Shown here: positions 23,036 to 34,916 of the stretch, piece by piece
Position numbering within the stretch: position 1 is the stretch's first letter
Layout of the letters: each line of letters begins with the position of its first letter
Assembly: GCF_907164915.1 (NCBI RefSeq)
Contig: NC_061867.1
Coordinates: 35,461,751 to 35,525,750 of the forward strand
Direction: 5' to 3'
Length of the DNA stretch: 64,000 bases
Source: Impatiens glandulifera
Taxonomy: Eukaryota > Streptophyta > Magnoliopsida > Ericales > Balsaminaceae
The notes under the pieces: model-generated
What the model saw: only the letters and a program-made list of their open reading frames with translations
Told to the model about the DNA's origin: nothing
Databases searched by the model: none
Made by a program: the position numbers and the translations under genes

Positions 23036-23105
23036 TAGTTTGTGATGTAGTGGTATGTACACCTGCCTGTCATGCTGGTGACCTGGGTTCAAATATCACT
23101 AAACG
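23036..23105 (+). tRNA. tRNA-Asp(GTC)-like pseudogene segment inside the solo LTR
   Basis: GATGTAGTGGTATGTACACC resembles the D arm and A box of plant tRNA-Asp. CCTGCCTGTCATGCTGG fits its anticodon arm with a GTC anticodon and one stem mismatch. GACCTGGGTTCAAATATCAC fits the variable loop and T arm, with a B box (GGTTCAAAT). The outer GTTT and AAAC can pair as part of an acceptor stem. The T stem is imperfect, so it is a tRNA-derived relic or the head of a SINE, not a working tRNA gene. Confidence 0.5.
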
Positions 23106-23159
23106 CATAATTAATAATTGAATTTTTGTTAATTTACAGGCATAGCTCAAAGTCAACAC

Positions 23160-23625
23160 ACGTAGTTAGACATGGGCGTCTAATAGATGAGGCGTCTAAC
23201 GCGTGGTTAGACGTGGGCGTCTAATGCAGAATGCGTCTAATCAGATGGATGGGTAAGATGATCAGATGATGTGTCTAATAGACTGTTAGATGGGGGCGTC
23301 TAATAGACTGTTAGATGGGGGTGTCTAATCAGATGGACGGTTAAGATGATCAGATGGGGGCGTCTAAGTAGATGGATGACCAAGATGATCAAATGGGAGC
23401 GTCTAAGCAGATGGATGGCCAAGATGATCAGATGGGGGCGTCTAAGAAGATGGACGACCAAGATGATCAGATGGGAGCGTCTAAGCAGATGGACGACCAA
23501 AATGAGGTGTCTAAGCAGATGAACGTCTAAGATGATCATTTGATCAAATGGACGGCTATGATGATTAGATGGGCATCTAAGATAAGTAGATGGCATCTGA
23601 AGGAAGTTAACGTCTAGAGGTTGGG
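23160..23625 (+). repeat. Tandem repeat array of the solo LTR
   Basis: Units of about 40 bp with GATGATCAGATGGGGGCGTCTAAG and a linker AGATGGACGACCA. The first units contain palindromes of the type TTAGACGTGGGCGTCTAA, linking this array to those of the Sirevirus LTRs. Confidence 0.8.
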
Positions 23626-24400
23626 CATCTAAAGGCAGATGCTCTTCCAGACAGCTGGCAGTAGAGTTCTACAGACAACTAGAAACAGAGATCATCAAAT
23701 AAATAACTGCCACGTTTACCATAATTCAAATTGCTTGTACTGCATTGTACTACCACGATCTCAAGAATATTTTCCTGCTGTACTACCTAGTACCTCATGG
23801 ATAGTACATCCAATGGAAAGATGGCATGTGTCCAAAAGAAGGATTTGACCGTTCAAACTTTTCAAGAATAAATTGCTGCCTAAGACAACGGACAAATTGC
23901 TGACAGAATATATAAGAGAGAGAGCTACTTCATTCATATAATTCAAGAAAGTTCCCAAAATCAAACATCTCACTTATCATCTAGCTGTGAATACATTGTA
24001 ATTACATACTGTCTTTTCTGTGAAAAAACTTCAGTGCTGTAAGTTGAACAAAGGTTGTTTTGTTCAACAGAGAGTTAGCTAGATTAGTGAACTGTATTTG
24101 ATTGAAAGAAGTATAGTGAAATCCTTCCAGTGGTTGGAAGAAGGGGTGACGTAGGAGAGTTTGCTCCGAACATCCATAAACAACTTTCTGTGTTCTTTAC
24201 TTTATTCCATTCATCTTTCATTAGTTCAAAACTTCAAATCCGACGAACATTTCCGCACTTAATTCTGTTTCAAGAGTTCGAAGGATTTATGAAGAATAGA
24301 AAAAGATATTAATCCCTAACAAGATTTCGATCAAACAATTTATCCGAAGTCGTCATCAATAGGCAGACCCCCGTCTCTATTGGTGCCGCCGATCCTATCA

Positions 24401-26594
24401 AAACCCAAAATCGAGTTTTCTGTTTTTGAATTAATCCTCAAGAACAACAACACAAAAAGCTTCCCAACATGTTTTTAATGATGTTAGACACCTATTTGGA
24501 TCATGTTTGATCCATCCTGATCATATTTCATCAAAATCAAAATTTTCAAAATAAATGAAAAATTTCAAATTCTTGAATTGGTTCAAATGAAGATTCAGTG
24601 TTCATATTTTGGCACGAACCAACTATATGAACTATAAGGAATTTATTGACAAGCTCCTTAGACTTCATTACAACTTAAAAAACAAAAACCCAATTTTGGT
24701 CCCTAAACTGTTTTTGTGAAATCGAACATCACCCAGGTCGAATAATATATTGGGATGATGTTCACAATATTCCTAAGAGCTTTGTGAACTACCTAAGCCT
24801 TTGGATCAAATGATCTAGGCCTTAATCGAAACTGAAAAACCTGTAGTTTTGATATTCTTGAGGACCGAAAGGTTCGATCGAGGCTTTTTCAGCCAAGACT
24901 AAGGTTTTTGACTAGGACCGAGAGGTTCGACCTAGGCTTTTCATCCATGATAGAAAGGTCAGATTGAGGATTTTTACATCCGACCAAGAATTTGAATTTC
25001 GAACCAAGGAGTCTTGCACCAGACCGAGAACTCCCAAACCTAGGATCGATGAAGTTAGCCCCAAGCTAACCCAGGACTGGTAATTTTTGCACATGACCGA
25101 GGTACTCTAGCACCTCGACTGTGGTTCTCTAATTCTAGGACCGAGGGTCTTAAACCCCGATCGATAAAAACGCCCCCAAGACCGAGGACACTGATCCTAG
25201 GGCCTATTTGGTTGCACTTTTTATTTTTCAAAATTATTTTTTGTAATCTTAGAACTTCAAATCATTTTTTAAAAATCTCCCCAAAAAACAAAAAATGATT
25301 TCAAAATATTATTTGGATTTATTCACAAAAAATATTTTGATAATGGCTTGTTTTAGAATTACTTTTAAAACCATAATGCCTTTTAAATATTGACGTTCTT
25401 AAAGTATTTTCCTCCCTTGTTAGAATCATTAGCAATATGTACCAATATTTATATATTGTTGTTACAAATATAAATATGCAAAAACTTGTGTATGTCTAAA
25501 ACCGGTAGAATAATTGGTTAAAATAAAAAATTATATAACTAATTTTCAAAAATTAAGACTTTATAAAGTAGAAACTGTTTTAAAACCGGTACAGAGGATG
25601 AAGCGCGCAAACCCTTTCTCGAGTATCACTAAACTTTAAACTAAACAAAACTCTGATGAAAAATATGTTTGTACACACTTTCTATTGATTTTTAAAAATC
25701 AATTAGAGACTCTATTTCAAATAAATAATCTTTTAAATTAATTATTTTCAATTAATTTAAATACTAATTTCTACAATCAAATTTTAATTTGATTATTGTA
25801 TATCTAAAAAAGATTGTTTAGACTTGAACCCAAATGAATTATTTTTATAATTAATTTCAAACATGTTAGGATTTGTTTAAAATCTTTTTAAATAATTTTT
25901 TATTATAATAATATTCCTAATATACAAACTGATGTTGATATTTCTCGAACCTCGAATTTTTCTTGGTTAAGAGTTTTTTGGGGGTTACAATTATAATATA
26001 ACATAAACCAATAATATTTAGTTTACGGAAGAAACATGTAATTTTATTTTAAATTAATGACATGTAATTTATTATTAAAAAAAATAAAATTATACGTATT
26101 GCCAACTCTTAATTCTTGAATTTGAAATTTAGAATGTCTCATATTAATTAAATAATAAATCTTTAAGATTTATTTGACCAAATTTCATATATTCTTATGT
26201 CGAAACTTGTTGACTTAAGTTTTCTTTTTATATCCATTTTAATCTTTAAATATAAGGTATAATATAATCCAATTATTTATTAATTTATTAATAATCATTA
26301 ACATTAATATTTTAATCCTAAAACAATAGATACAATAAAATTTTTATTCATCTAAATTTATATAAATATATATTAATTTATTTATACATAAAAAAAATAC
26401 TGCTCCCAAATATCTCTGTTCTATTCCCACTTGTAGGGCGGGGAAAAATAATATTTTATTTTTATTTTTTTTAAAATGATTATTTTGCCCTTCCCTATGA
26501 GAGAGAATAGTGAGAACAGAAAAAATTTGGAAGAAGAGAATTCTATCCCCTTAATTCTCTATATAATTTTTATAATATATATTTTATATTATAT
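24401..26594. other. Unassigned sequence between solo LTR and Sirevirus
   Basis: 24830-25200 has repeated ACCGAGG/GGTTCGACC motifs; the rest is AT-rich. GGGCCTATTTGGTTGCAC at 25200-25217 resembles a transposon end, but no inverted partner is visible. No gene is seen. Confidence 0.35.
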
Positions 26595-26599
26595 AAATA

Positions 26600-28415
26600 T
26601 ATTGGGAAAAATTAAGGAAAAAGTTATTTCACTCTGAAGAAATTGTTGGGAATAACTAAGTGAAGAGTTAATTAACTAAGAAATTATTAAATATTAATCA
26701 ATTGAGTTTTGATGATGTTTAAATATGAAAGAAGCTAAGTCGTCTAATTGTTTCTATGCAGGTGCATCAGATTTGGCTAACATAGACGTGATCTAAATAG
26801 GTTAATTAGAGGTGTTGCTAGTTAGACGTGCTAGTCTAACAGATACGTAGTTAGACGTGCCAGTCTAACAAATACGTAGTTAGACGTGCAAGTCTAACAG
26901 ATACGTAGTTAGACGTGTCAGTTTAACAGATACGTAGTTAGACGTGCCAGTCTAACAGATACGTAGTTAGACGTGCCAGTCTAACATATACGTAGTTAGA
27001 CGTGTTAGTCTAACAAATACGTAGTTAGACTTGCCAGTCTAACAGATACGTAGTTAGACGTGACAGTCTAACAGATACTTAGTTAGACGTGTCAGTTTAA
27101 CAGATAAGTAGTTAGACGTGCAAGTCTAACATATACGTAGTTAAATGTGAAAGTCTAACAGATATGTAGTTAGACGTGCCAGTCTAATAAATACGTAGTT
27201 AGACGTGCAAGTCCAACGAATACGTAGTTAGACGTGCTAGTCTAGCAGATACATAGTTAGACGTACAAGTCTAACAGATACATAGTTAGACGTGCAAGTC
27301 TAACAGATACGTTGTTAGACGTGTCAATCTAAAAGATACATAGTTAGACGTGCAAGTCTAATAAATACGTAGTTAGACGTTGGTGTCTAACTCCTTTAGA
27401 TAAGTCTGAGGCGATTCAAAGTTAGACGCTACAGACTAACTCCATTAGACATGGTAGTCTAATGGGATGCGAAGTTAGACATTGTAGTCTAACTCTATTA
27501 AACTTGGTTTTCTAATGGAACTCGCTGTTAGAAGTTGACGTCTAAATCCCTTAGACTTGGAAGTCTAATGGAGCACGTCTTATGCCTCGCTTTAACAACC
27601 GTTTAAAGTTAGCATACGTCACCCACGATCAACTAATTGTACGCTACTCCTGCTCCACTCTTTTTGCAGTCCAATACGCCAACTATTTGCAACAAATGAA
27701 TGAACCCCACATACGCGAATATTCTTCCCACTAATTGTTCAGCATAGGACAATTCCATAAGGATATCCGACGCACTATCGTTCAGTACAGTCACGATTCA
27801 TGATCATAGAGCCTTTTGTACTCTTGTACTATGGAGGCTTTCCAATGGGCGCTTGCCATGTGTCCATGAAGATGATTCGACCGTTGGTGTCCTACTACAA
27901 ATAAATGCTCAAGGAAAACTGTCGAATCACCGGTCACTTTGCTCATTTTACTACAACCTTACAAGCTTATTCTTTCACTGATTGTACATCATTTTTCCAA
28001 GTTCAAGAGAGAATTAAAAAAACTGTCTAGCTGAGAGATATTATTGATTATATTGTAAGTTGAACAGAGTTTGTTCTGTTTAACTGAGTGTTAGCTATTT
28101 AGTAAGCTGTATTTGATTTAAAGAACTTTAGTGAAATCGTTCCTGTTATTGAAAGAAGGGGAGACGTAGGAGAGTTAGCTCCGAACATCCATAAACAACT
28201 TGATGTATTCTTTCCTTTTGTCTTCTATCTCTCATTGGTTCAAAGCTTCAAACCCAAACAAACAGTTCCGCACCTGAATCATTTCAAGATTTTGTGAAGG
28301 TTTGCGAAGAATAGAAAGTGATATTATTCCCTAACATGATTTCTATCAATCTGTTTATCCGAAATTACTAACAATAGTTAAACCCTCGTCTCTATTGGTT
28401 GCACCGATCCTATCA
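26600..28415 (+). repeat. 5' LTR of the Sirevirus-like element
   Basis: It starts TATTGGGAAAAATTAAGG (TG mutated to TA) and ends CCGATCCTATCA. It aligns with 34917-36721 through the hairpin array and the promoter-like 3' part. Confidence 0.88.
26821..27391 (+). repeat. Array of about 20 hairpin-forming 29-bp units
   Basis: Each unit is GTTAGAC-N6-GTCTAAC followed by a linker of type AGATACGTA. The two 7-bp halves are inverted repeats, so every unit can form its own hairpin. Point variation is concentrated in the 6-bp loop (GTGCCA, GTGCAA, GTGCTA). Further less regular pairs continue to about 27575. Confidence 0.92.
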
Positions 28416-28417
28416 AT

Positions 28418-28430
28418 TGGTATTAGAGCC
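28418..28430 (+). other. Primer binding site, tRNA-Met type
   Basis: TGGTATTAGAGCC two bases after the 5' LTR. It differs from the canonical TGGTATCAGAGC by one C-to-T change. Confidence 0.85.
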
Positions 28431-28465
28431 AGGTTTTCTATTCTCAAGCAATAAGAACCTGAATC

Positions 28466-30283
28466 ATGTTGAAAGATTCTAGCTCATCCAAGATTCCTAT
28501 GTTTTTGAAAGAAAACTACATGGTGTGGAAGAAGAGAGTTTGTTCCCATCTTGCTTCATTGCACAATGACATGTGAAGTGTTGTCACTGAAGGACCCATC
28601 AAGATCAACAAAGAAAAATCTGAATGGACAAGTGAAGATAAGAGGAAGAACAACCTCGACAACTTGTCCATGGACATCTTGTATAGATCTCTTGACGACA
28701 GCATGTTCAACTACATCATATCTTGCGAGTCTTCCAAAGAAATTTGGGATAGACTCACTCAACTCTGTGAAGGCAACGCGCGAACCAAAGAGAACAAAAT
28801 TACGGTTGCTACCTAGAAGTTTGACAACTTCAAGATGCGTCCAGGAGAGACGATGACTGAGTTTGATGCAAGATTCAGTCAGATTGTCACCACCCTATCC
28901 ATTCTAGGCAAGACCTACAACAACGGAGAGATTGCTATAAAGGTCATGTGAGCTTTTCTTAGGGAGTGTGACATCAAGACTATGGCGATGAGGGAGTCCA
29001 AAGACCTCAATAAAATGGAGCTCTTCGACTTGCTTACCGATCTGAAGGCCTATGAGTTTGAGTTGAACTTGATGAATGAAGAGGAGCACCCCACATCTAC
29101 TATCATTACAAAGGCTTTGGTGTCTTTCGAGGAGTCACTAGTTGCTAACGAAGAAAAGGCGTCTGCCCAGTAGCTCAGCAGCGACACAATGACTCTTCTT
29201 GTGAAGAAATTCGGGAAATACATGAAGAAGAGCATTCTTAACTCAAGCTCTTCAAATAATACCAATGATGATAAAGCTAAATCGAAAGCTAATGTTAAGT
29301 GTTTTAACTGTGGTATTCTAGGTCATTACAAGTCGGAGTGCAAAAATCTGAAACGTGATGAGAAGAGGAAAGACAATGAAGGCGAGCTAAAGGCCCTCAT
29401 GGCTGCAAAAAGCAAGGCCAAGTGGATTCAAAGCGACTCAGATTATTCATCATCCAGCGATAGTGATGATGAAGAGGTTGTTTGCTTCATTGCAAGAGAA
29501 GAGGAGTATTCTGAGGAATCTGAGATATTGGATCTCTCTCAAGAAGAATTTTCACGAGATGAACTAGTGGCTACACTAAACGATATGGTCTCGGAGTATA
29601 AAAATTTGTCAGAATCTCAAAACAAAACAAGTTCAGAATCTGAAAATAATGAACCACCTTTTTCTCAAACCTCCGAGCCAAAAGGTTTTGAAAACATGGA
29701 TGAACTTTCATATGAGAATTAAATGCTCAAGGAAAATATTCAAACCCTCTCTTCTGAAAATCAACGTTTAACCTATATTGTAAGTTCTTGGACAAGGTCT
29801 AGAGAAGCTGTCAAATATCATATTGGTCTGTTAAGACCTGCTGGATGTAAATCCGGTCACGGATTTAATAGCGATGACTCAGACAAGTCCTATAAGAAGT
29901 TAAAATCAGCAACTGACAAGCTTAAGTCAATAAGCTTTGTCAAAGAGAGTTTAACGAATACTGAAACTGATCCAAGATGTGAGGATCTAACTTTAAAGGA
30001 TGAGATAACTTATGTTCCACCAACAATTAGCTGGTTTAAACTTAAGTTAGATGGTTTAAACTTAAGTTAGATGCAACTAGTAAGTCTGGAAAACCAAAAC
30101 CTCACAAGAAGTCAAAGAGTTTTAAAAGAAAACCATCCTCTAAAGTTAAGGGATCAATGGCTAGCAGGAAGACATCTTCTAAGTCAAAATCATACGCACT
30201 CATTACAACACAAAATGGAAAATCCATAAGAATAACTCAAATATGGATTCCCAAGGGTCTAATTGATCGAGGACCCAAGTGAA
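28466..30283 (+). pseudogene. Sirevirus-type gag pseudogene
   Basis: The ATG at 28466 begins MLKDSSSSKIPMFLKENYMV, and the same frame holds a Copia gag core (LYRSLDDSMFNYIISCESSK, near 28680-28740; RPGETMTEFDARFSQIV, near 28840). One CCHC knuckle (CFNCGILGHYKSEC) lies near 29300-29342, followed by an acidic Ser/Asp-rich stretch and a coiled-coil region (about 29540-29800). The frame is interrupted only by point stops (28574, about 28816, about 28948, 29171, 29720). A 20-bp duplication at 30033-30072 breaks it near the end. The tail QIWIPKGLIDRGPK (about 30237-30280) is the gag/pol junction sequence also seen at 61013-61060. Length and layout match Sirevirus gag proteins. Confidence 0.82.
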
Positions 30284-31243
30284 TGTGGGTACGAAAAGTT
30301 GTAAATATTTTCTTGTGTAGGTGATTCAGGAAAGCTGTAGAAAGGAAGATTTGATCATAATCTTCTGAAGACATGCTCTAGAAGATCAATAGTGGCACTT
30401 GCCACTTCAAATGACTAAGTGTTTTCTTCCTTAAAAATATTTTTGGTCTTGAGGACCTCAAAACATTTGTTTATTCTATTTTATACATACATAAATTGAG
30501 GGGGAGATTTATTGTATAAATAAAAATGCACGCAGACGAAAGCTTTAATCTGTCTACTAGACGAGGAAGTTAAAAGAAAAGCAAGTACTTAGACGTATAC
30601 TTACATACACTATCTAATGTGAAATGTCTTAGTATAAAACCTATGCAGTTAGACGTCGAAGTCTAATAGACGTTCAAACGTTTATAAGACAAGAGTCGTT
30701 GGACGCTCACGTCTAACCAAACACACGTCTAATACGTGTTATTCATGCATAATTAGACGTCTACGTCTAATAGACGTTTAGACATCTATAAGAGACGTGA
30801 TTGGACGCTTGCGTCTAATAGACTCATGCGTCTAACAGACGCTCGGTCCACATAGATTGTAGAAGTAAGTGAATCTTCTAACTACGTGTGCTATTAGACG
30901 CTTCATCTTTATAACTAATTGAGGACAACTGTCCTTTATGCACTGTCATCTTATTTTCCCGCACACGTCCTAGTAACTTAAAGACGTGTGTCTCTCAATG
31001 TTAAGGAAAATGACTAATATACCCTCTAAATTAATGATGACTACCTTTGGAAAAAGGCGTTTAACATTAATTGGTGGGACCCTCTTTGTTAAATGTGACA
31101 GTTAGGCCATGTGACTGTTGGGATTCTATTTAAGAATATCGTGCATGCGTATGAAGTCTTTACGCTCACTAATTTCTTAAGAACCCTAGTTTTCTCTAAC
31201 TTCTCTCTAAGAAATTGTGTTCATCTTATTAATCTTTTCTCAA
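30284..31243 (+). promoter_or_regulatory. Pol-deletion scar with internal PPT-like tract and LTR-like leader
   Basis: After the gag/pol junction the sequence skips to a short tail and then TTGAGGGGGAGAT (30496-30508), which looks like a second polypurine tract. The next 700 bp contain AGACGT palindromes like those of the LTRs (30580-30830: TTAGACGTCGAAGTCTAA, ATTAGACGTCTACGTCTAAT). They also contain a GCCATGTGACTGTTGGG block and TATTTAAG (31129-31136), about 115 bp before the next start codon. This may be a truncated LTR acting as an internal promoter for the second ORF. Confidence 0.5.
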
Positions 31244-34200
31244 ATGGCTAACAAGAAAATTACTCTTGGTCACACCACTCTACAGGTGGATTTCGCTTCG
31301 GTTTACACTTTCTATCAACAGGATGTGGTTGATATATCCCATTCCTTGGAATATTCTGGTCTCGAAAAGTATCTCGATGGTACGTTTATATTCTACAAGA
31401 AGGAAGTTCGAGTGTTTTTCAAGACGACAATCTTGGTCGGAGAATCCATTACGGCGACTGTGAACGAATCACCTATCTCTTTTAATGAATCTGTATATGT
31501 GGAGTTCTTTGAACTTCCAACGGAGGGTCATACCTTTAATCTTGCATTTCCAGCAGAAACTATCTCGGAGATGAAGATTGATTTCTCAAATGACGGCTCT
31601 GGAATAAGGCTGAACGGGAAGAAGAAGGCTTAAAGCCACATTTCATTTATTGAACGACATTGTAGTGAAGGCTCTCCAAGGCAAAGCAGACTCGTTCGAC
31701 CTGTATAGCCTGGATCGCTTCGACTACATGACGACGATTTCAAAAGGTTTTCAAGTCAACTGGGCATCTACTCTATTTTCTAATCTATGTGAGTCGATTT
31801 AATCTAAGAACAAGGAGAGTGTGGGCTTCGCAGCCCAACTCATCCATTTTCTAAAGCATCTGGGTATTCCTATGGGCGAGGGTGAGGCTATTAACCCGAG
31901 TCGCATATACACTAACTTTTCCGTGAAGAGCACTTTTGCGAGAATGAAGCTCTCAAAGGAGATGGGTTCTGGTTCTTCCAGCCAACAGATATGTGGCCAG
32001 TTGGTCACTCGATCTAAAAGACAAACTGCTTATGTGTTGTCTACGGGGGAAAAACGATTCAAATTCATAAAAGAGTATGCAGCTAGTACGAATAGCCAGA
32101 AGAGCTCCCTGAAAAAGGATTCTGGGGTAGTTGACTCTAGGGAAAGAAGAAGTCTTCCTCCTATTGCCGTCGTTCCTATTTCGTTACTTGCTCCATCCCC
32201 TAGCCCGTTTAAGAAACCGGCTAAGTCATCTGGTCCTGCTGTAGATCAAAAGAGGGCGTCCAAGGCATCTAGTGCTTCTAAAGCGTCTAAGAAATCCACT
32301 AAGGTAATCTCCTCCTCTCCTTTGGCCTCTATGCCCATTTGTGATGTTCCTGTGATGGAACAAGCTGCAGGGACAATTGTTGAGCCAGTCAGTCCAATTA
32401 TTGAAAATGTATATAGGGCTTCTTCGCATGTCCGCCCTGAAGTTCCAGCAATTGTTGAGACTACTAGTATTATTGAAACCACCACCGAAATAGAGCAGGT
32501 TATTGCTCCAACAACGCCTGCTGTTGTTGAGCCTCCTACGGCTAAGATTGTTGAGAAATAATTTGCTGTTATAGGGAAGGGCATTCTGTCCGTTCTTCTA
32601 GAAGGGGTGTTTTCGAAGCCTCAATGCCCTTTCGAAATTATGAGAGCAACAAGGGGAGCTCCAGGCATTACCATCCGAGAACCTTTGCCAACTCCTAAAC
32701 CTGTCGAGGTCCATGGAAAAGGAAAAGTTGTTGCCGCTGAATCTTTAGAGAAGATGTCTGAATTTAGCTGCATTGTCAACCTTGTGATGGAGCAAGTTGA
32801 AATGAAGGCCGTTGAGAAAAGAAACATCTTTGACACTTGGGTGAACTACAGACTAGAAACTGAATTCGATGAGATTTTCTCAAAGAAGGAGATATTGAAA
32901 GAATGGAAGAATGTAGTAAAAAATGAGAAGAGAATATTAATATGGGCTAAGACTGATGTAGTTTCTAAGACCCTCAATTGAAAGAAACTGGTGGTGGCCA
33001 ACATCATGGGACATATCCTTCTTCCCATGATTGAAAAGAGAAAATCTAACTTCAACCCGCTTGACAGAGATGCTCGTACAAAGCAGAATGCTTTGAAGAG
33101 GTTGGATCTCATCATGCATAGTTATTGCACAACAATTCTTCAACAGGCTCACGGTACAGAGTCTTCTGGGTTATGTTTATTTCATGATTCATTTGATAAA
33201 GACGAGCCAATGGAAATTTTTTATGTTGATCATTCTGGGTTAGAAGAAGATGATAAGGATGCTGCCCATCTTGTTGATATGAAAAACATCTCCTTTGAAG
33301 AGACGCGTCTAACGGCCTTGAAGATTGCCGAATAAACCCCTGTCTTGGGTCAAGCTGAAACGGTTCTAGAAGAAGAAGAAGCTATTGTTGAAGCTCTTCT
33401 ATCTAATATTCAACAAAAGGAGACATCAGAGGTGGCTCCTATTACTCATGAAACTGTAGAAGAACCTCCAACAACAGAAGAAGGATAGCAAAGATTGTTG
33501 ATAAGTCTCCTATGTCAGACGTTGAGGGGGAATCATTGAAGGAGGTAGATTTAGTCAAAATTCCCTCTTCTGAGGGGGAACAAGATGATAAAGAAGATTC
33601 TTCTGAAGGTATTCCTCTGGAAGAATACTTCATCCCGGGCTCCCATATTCCTCGATCATTTCCTATCATGAAAATGGAAGACATTGCTGACCACGTTAAT
33701 GAATTACCTATGCATTCTGAAGATATTTTAGGAGGAATTCACAAAGTGTGTGCTGATATCCTTAATGAAGAAGACAAATCTAAGGATACGTCCAAGACCC
33801 CCTCTTCTCATTCCCAAGATAAAGAACCCGAGTGTTCTTTACAAGTGAATACACATATAAGTCCAATTCGGACTGCTCCGACTTACTCTCAAGTTGTGTC
33901 CTCAGCTGCTCACTCTTTCGAAGAGACGTTTCCCGGAGACTTAAACGTTTATACTACAATGTTGGATGCAATAAATTTCATCAAACAGAATAGGGTGGAC
34001 ATGCAGTCCAAATTGGTCAATCTTGAAAAGGGCTCTATGTCAAGCCAGAAATAGATGTCTTCCTTCTTTGCCATTCAAAAAGAATTGGAAAAGACCATGC
34101 ACAGAAATACGTACGAAGTCAACATTACAAATACCAAGTACCACAAGTTTGAGAAAAGTTTCATTAATCGTCAAACAGAGTAGCATGTTGAGACATTGGA

Positions 34201-34694
34201 TTTCTCCTTAGAACTTCATCAGGTCCTCGTATCTACAATAGATCTCCTTCGAGCTCAAATGGTGGAAGTTTCCAACTCAATGAGTAGAGAAAAAGCAGAA
34301 AGAATGGAACATGCTGATTCTCTCGCTAGATCCATTCAAGCTATTGAAGAGACAAAAGCCAATGCCACTAAAGAAAGAACCCGTATTATAGTCGCTGCTG
34401 CTGCTGAAGTTGATAATGTTAAAAAGAGGGAAGATAGCTCTAGAGGAGTTAGATCAAGAGGTGGATCTGCCAAAAGGAGCTGCTGCTAGAGGAACCCGAT
34501 CTAAACGCAAAGTTGTTGACGAGGATATTGAAGGAGAAGGCAGACCAGAAAAGAAAGGTCAAGGTCGTAGAAGCAACAGAGGCGGTGGAAGTAGAGGCAG
34601 CCAAAATGCGGTCACTCGTTTTCACAACCTCCTAGCTAACGATTCTCTGGATGAAGATAATGCAGATGAAAACGTGAAAAGTGAAGGACCATAA
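31244..34694 (+). pseudogene. Second ORF of the Sirevirus-like element, unknown function, broken
   Basis: The ATG at 31244 begins MANKKITLGHTTLQVDFASV. The N-terminal 140 residues (EVRVFFKTTILVGESITATV, SFNESVYVEFFELP) resemble the widespread plant-transposon protein of unknown function sometimes called env-like. The likeness continues in other frames (LNDIVVKALQGKADSFDLYS, about 31650-31710; VGFAAQLIHFLKHLGIPMGE, about 31818-31880). The middle is Ala/Ser/Pro/Lys-rich (32100-32560). The 33000-34400 part is acidic with predicted coiled-coil character, and the C-terminus is basic Arg/Gly-rich (GRRSNRGGGSRGSQN, about 34565-34610). At least five frameshifts or stops are present. No transmembrane segment typical of an envelope protein is obvious. 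The role is unknown. Confidence 0.6.
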
Positions 34695-34903
34695 ATCTCT
34701 TTATTCGCTTTTCTCATCCTCAAACTTATGTTGGAAGATTTTAAAACTTATGTTGGAATATTTTTAGGTAATCTACTTTTATCTAATATTTGATGGGTAT
34801 TTACATTGCTTTACTAAGATTGTATGGTTTTAACATTAAAAACTCATGATTTTGGATATACTCATGAACTCACCTGGTTTTGATAATTTAACTTAAATAA
34901 TCA

Positions 34904-34916
34904 AAATGAGGGAAAT
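34904..34916 (+). other. Polypurine tract of the Sirevirus-like element
   Basis: AATGAGGGAAAT immediately before TGTTGGG of the 3' LTR. Confidence 0.75.

Larger units (their letters stand above)
22887..24400 (+). mobile_element. Solo LTR related to the Sirevirus-like LTRs
   Basis: It begins TGTTGAGTTAAG and ends CCGATCCTATCA, the same ending as the LTRs at 28415 and 36721. The 5-bp flanks AAATC (22882-22886) and AAACC (24401-24405) differ at one base, as expected of an old target duplication. The 3' part (23640-24400) is recognisably similar to 27600-28415, including GACGTAGGAGAGTTTGCTCCGAACATCC. No internal region is attached, so it probably arose by LTR-LTR recombination. Confidence 0.7.

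Noticed and set aside
23300..23596. 98-residue minus-strand frame with HLLRRPHLIILVIHLLRR-like repeats
   Set aside because: It arises from the 40-bp tandem repeat, whose length keeps one frame open. It is not a gene.
26821..27391. Regularly spaced palindromic repeats resembling a CRISPR array
   Set aside because: The variable part is only the 6-bp hairpin loop, there are no unique spacers, and the array is inside a plant LTR with a matching copy in the other LTR.
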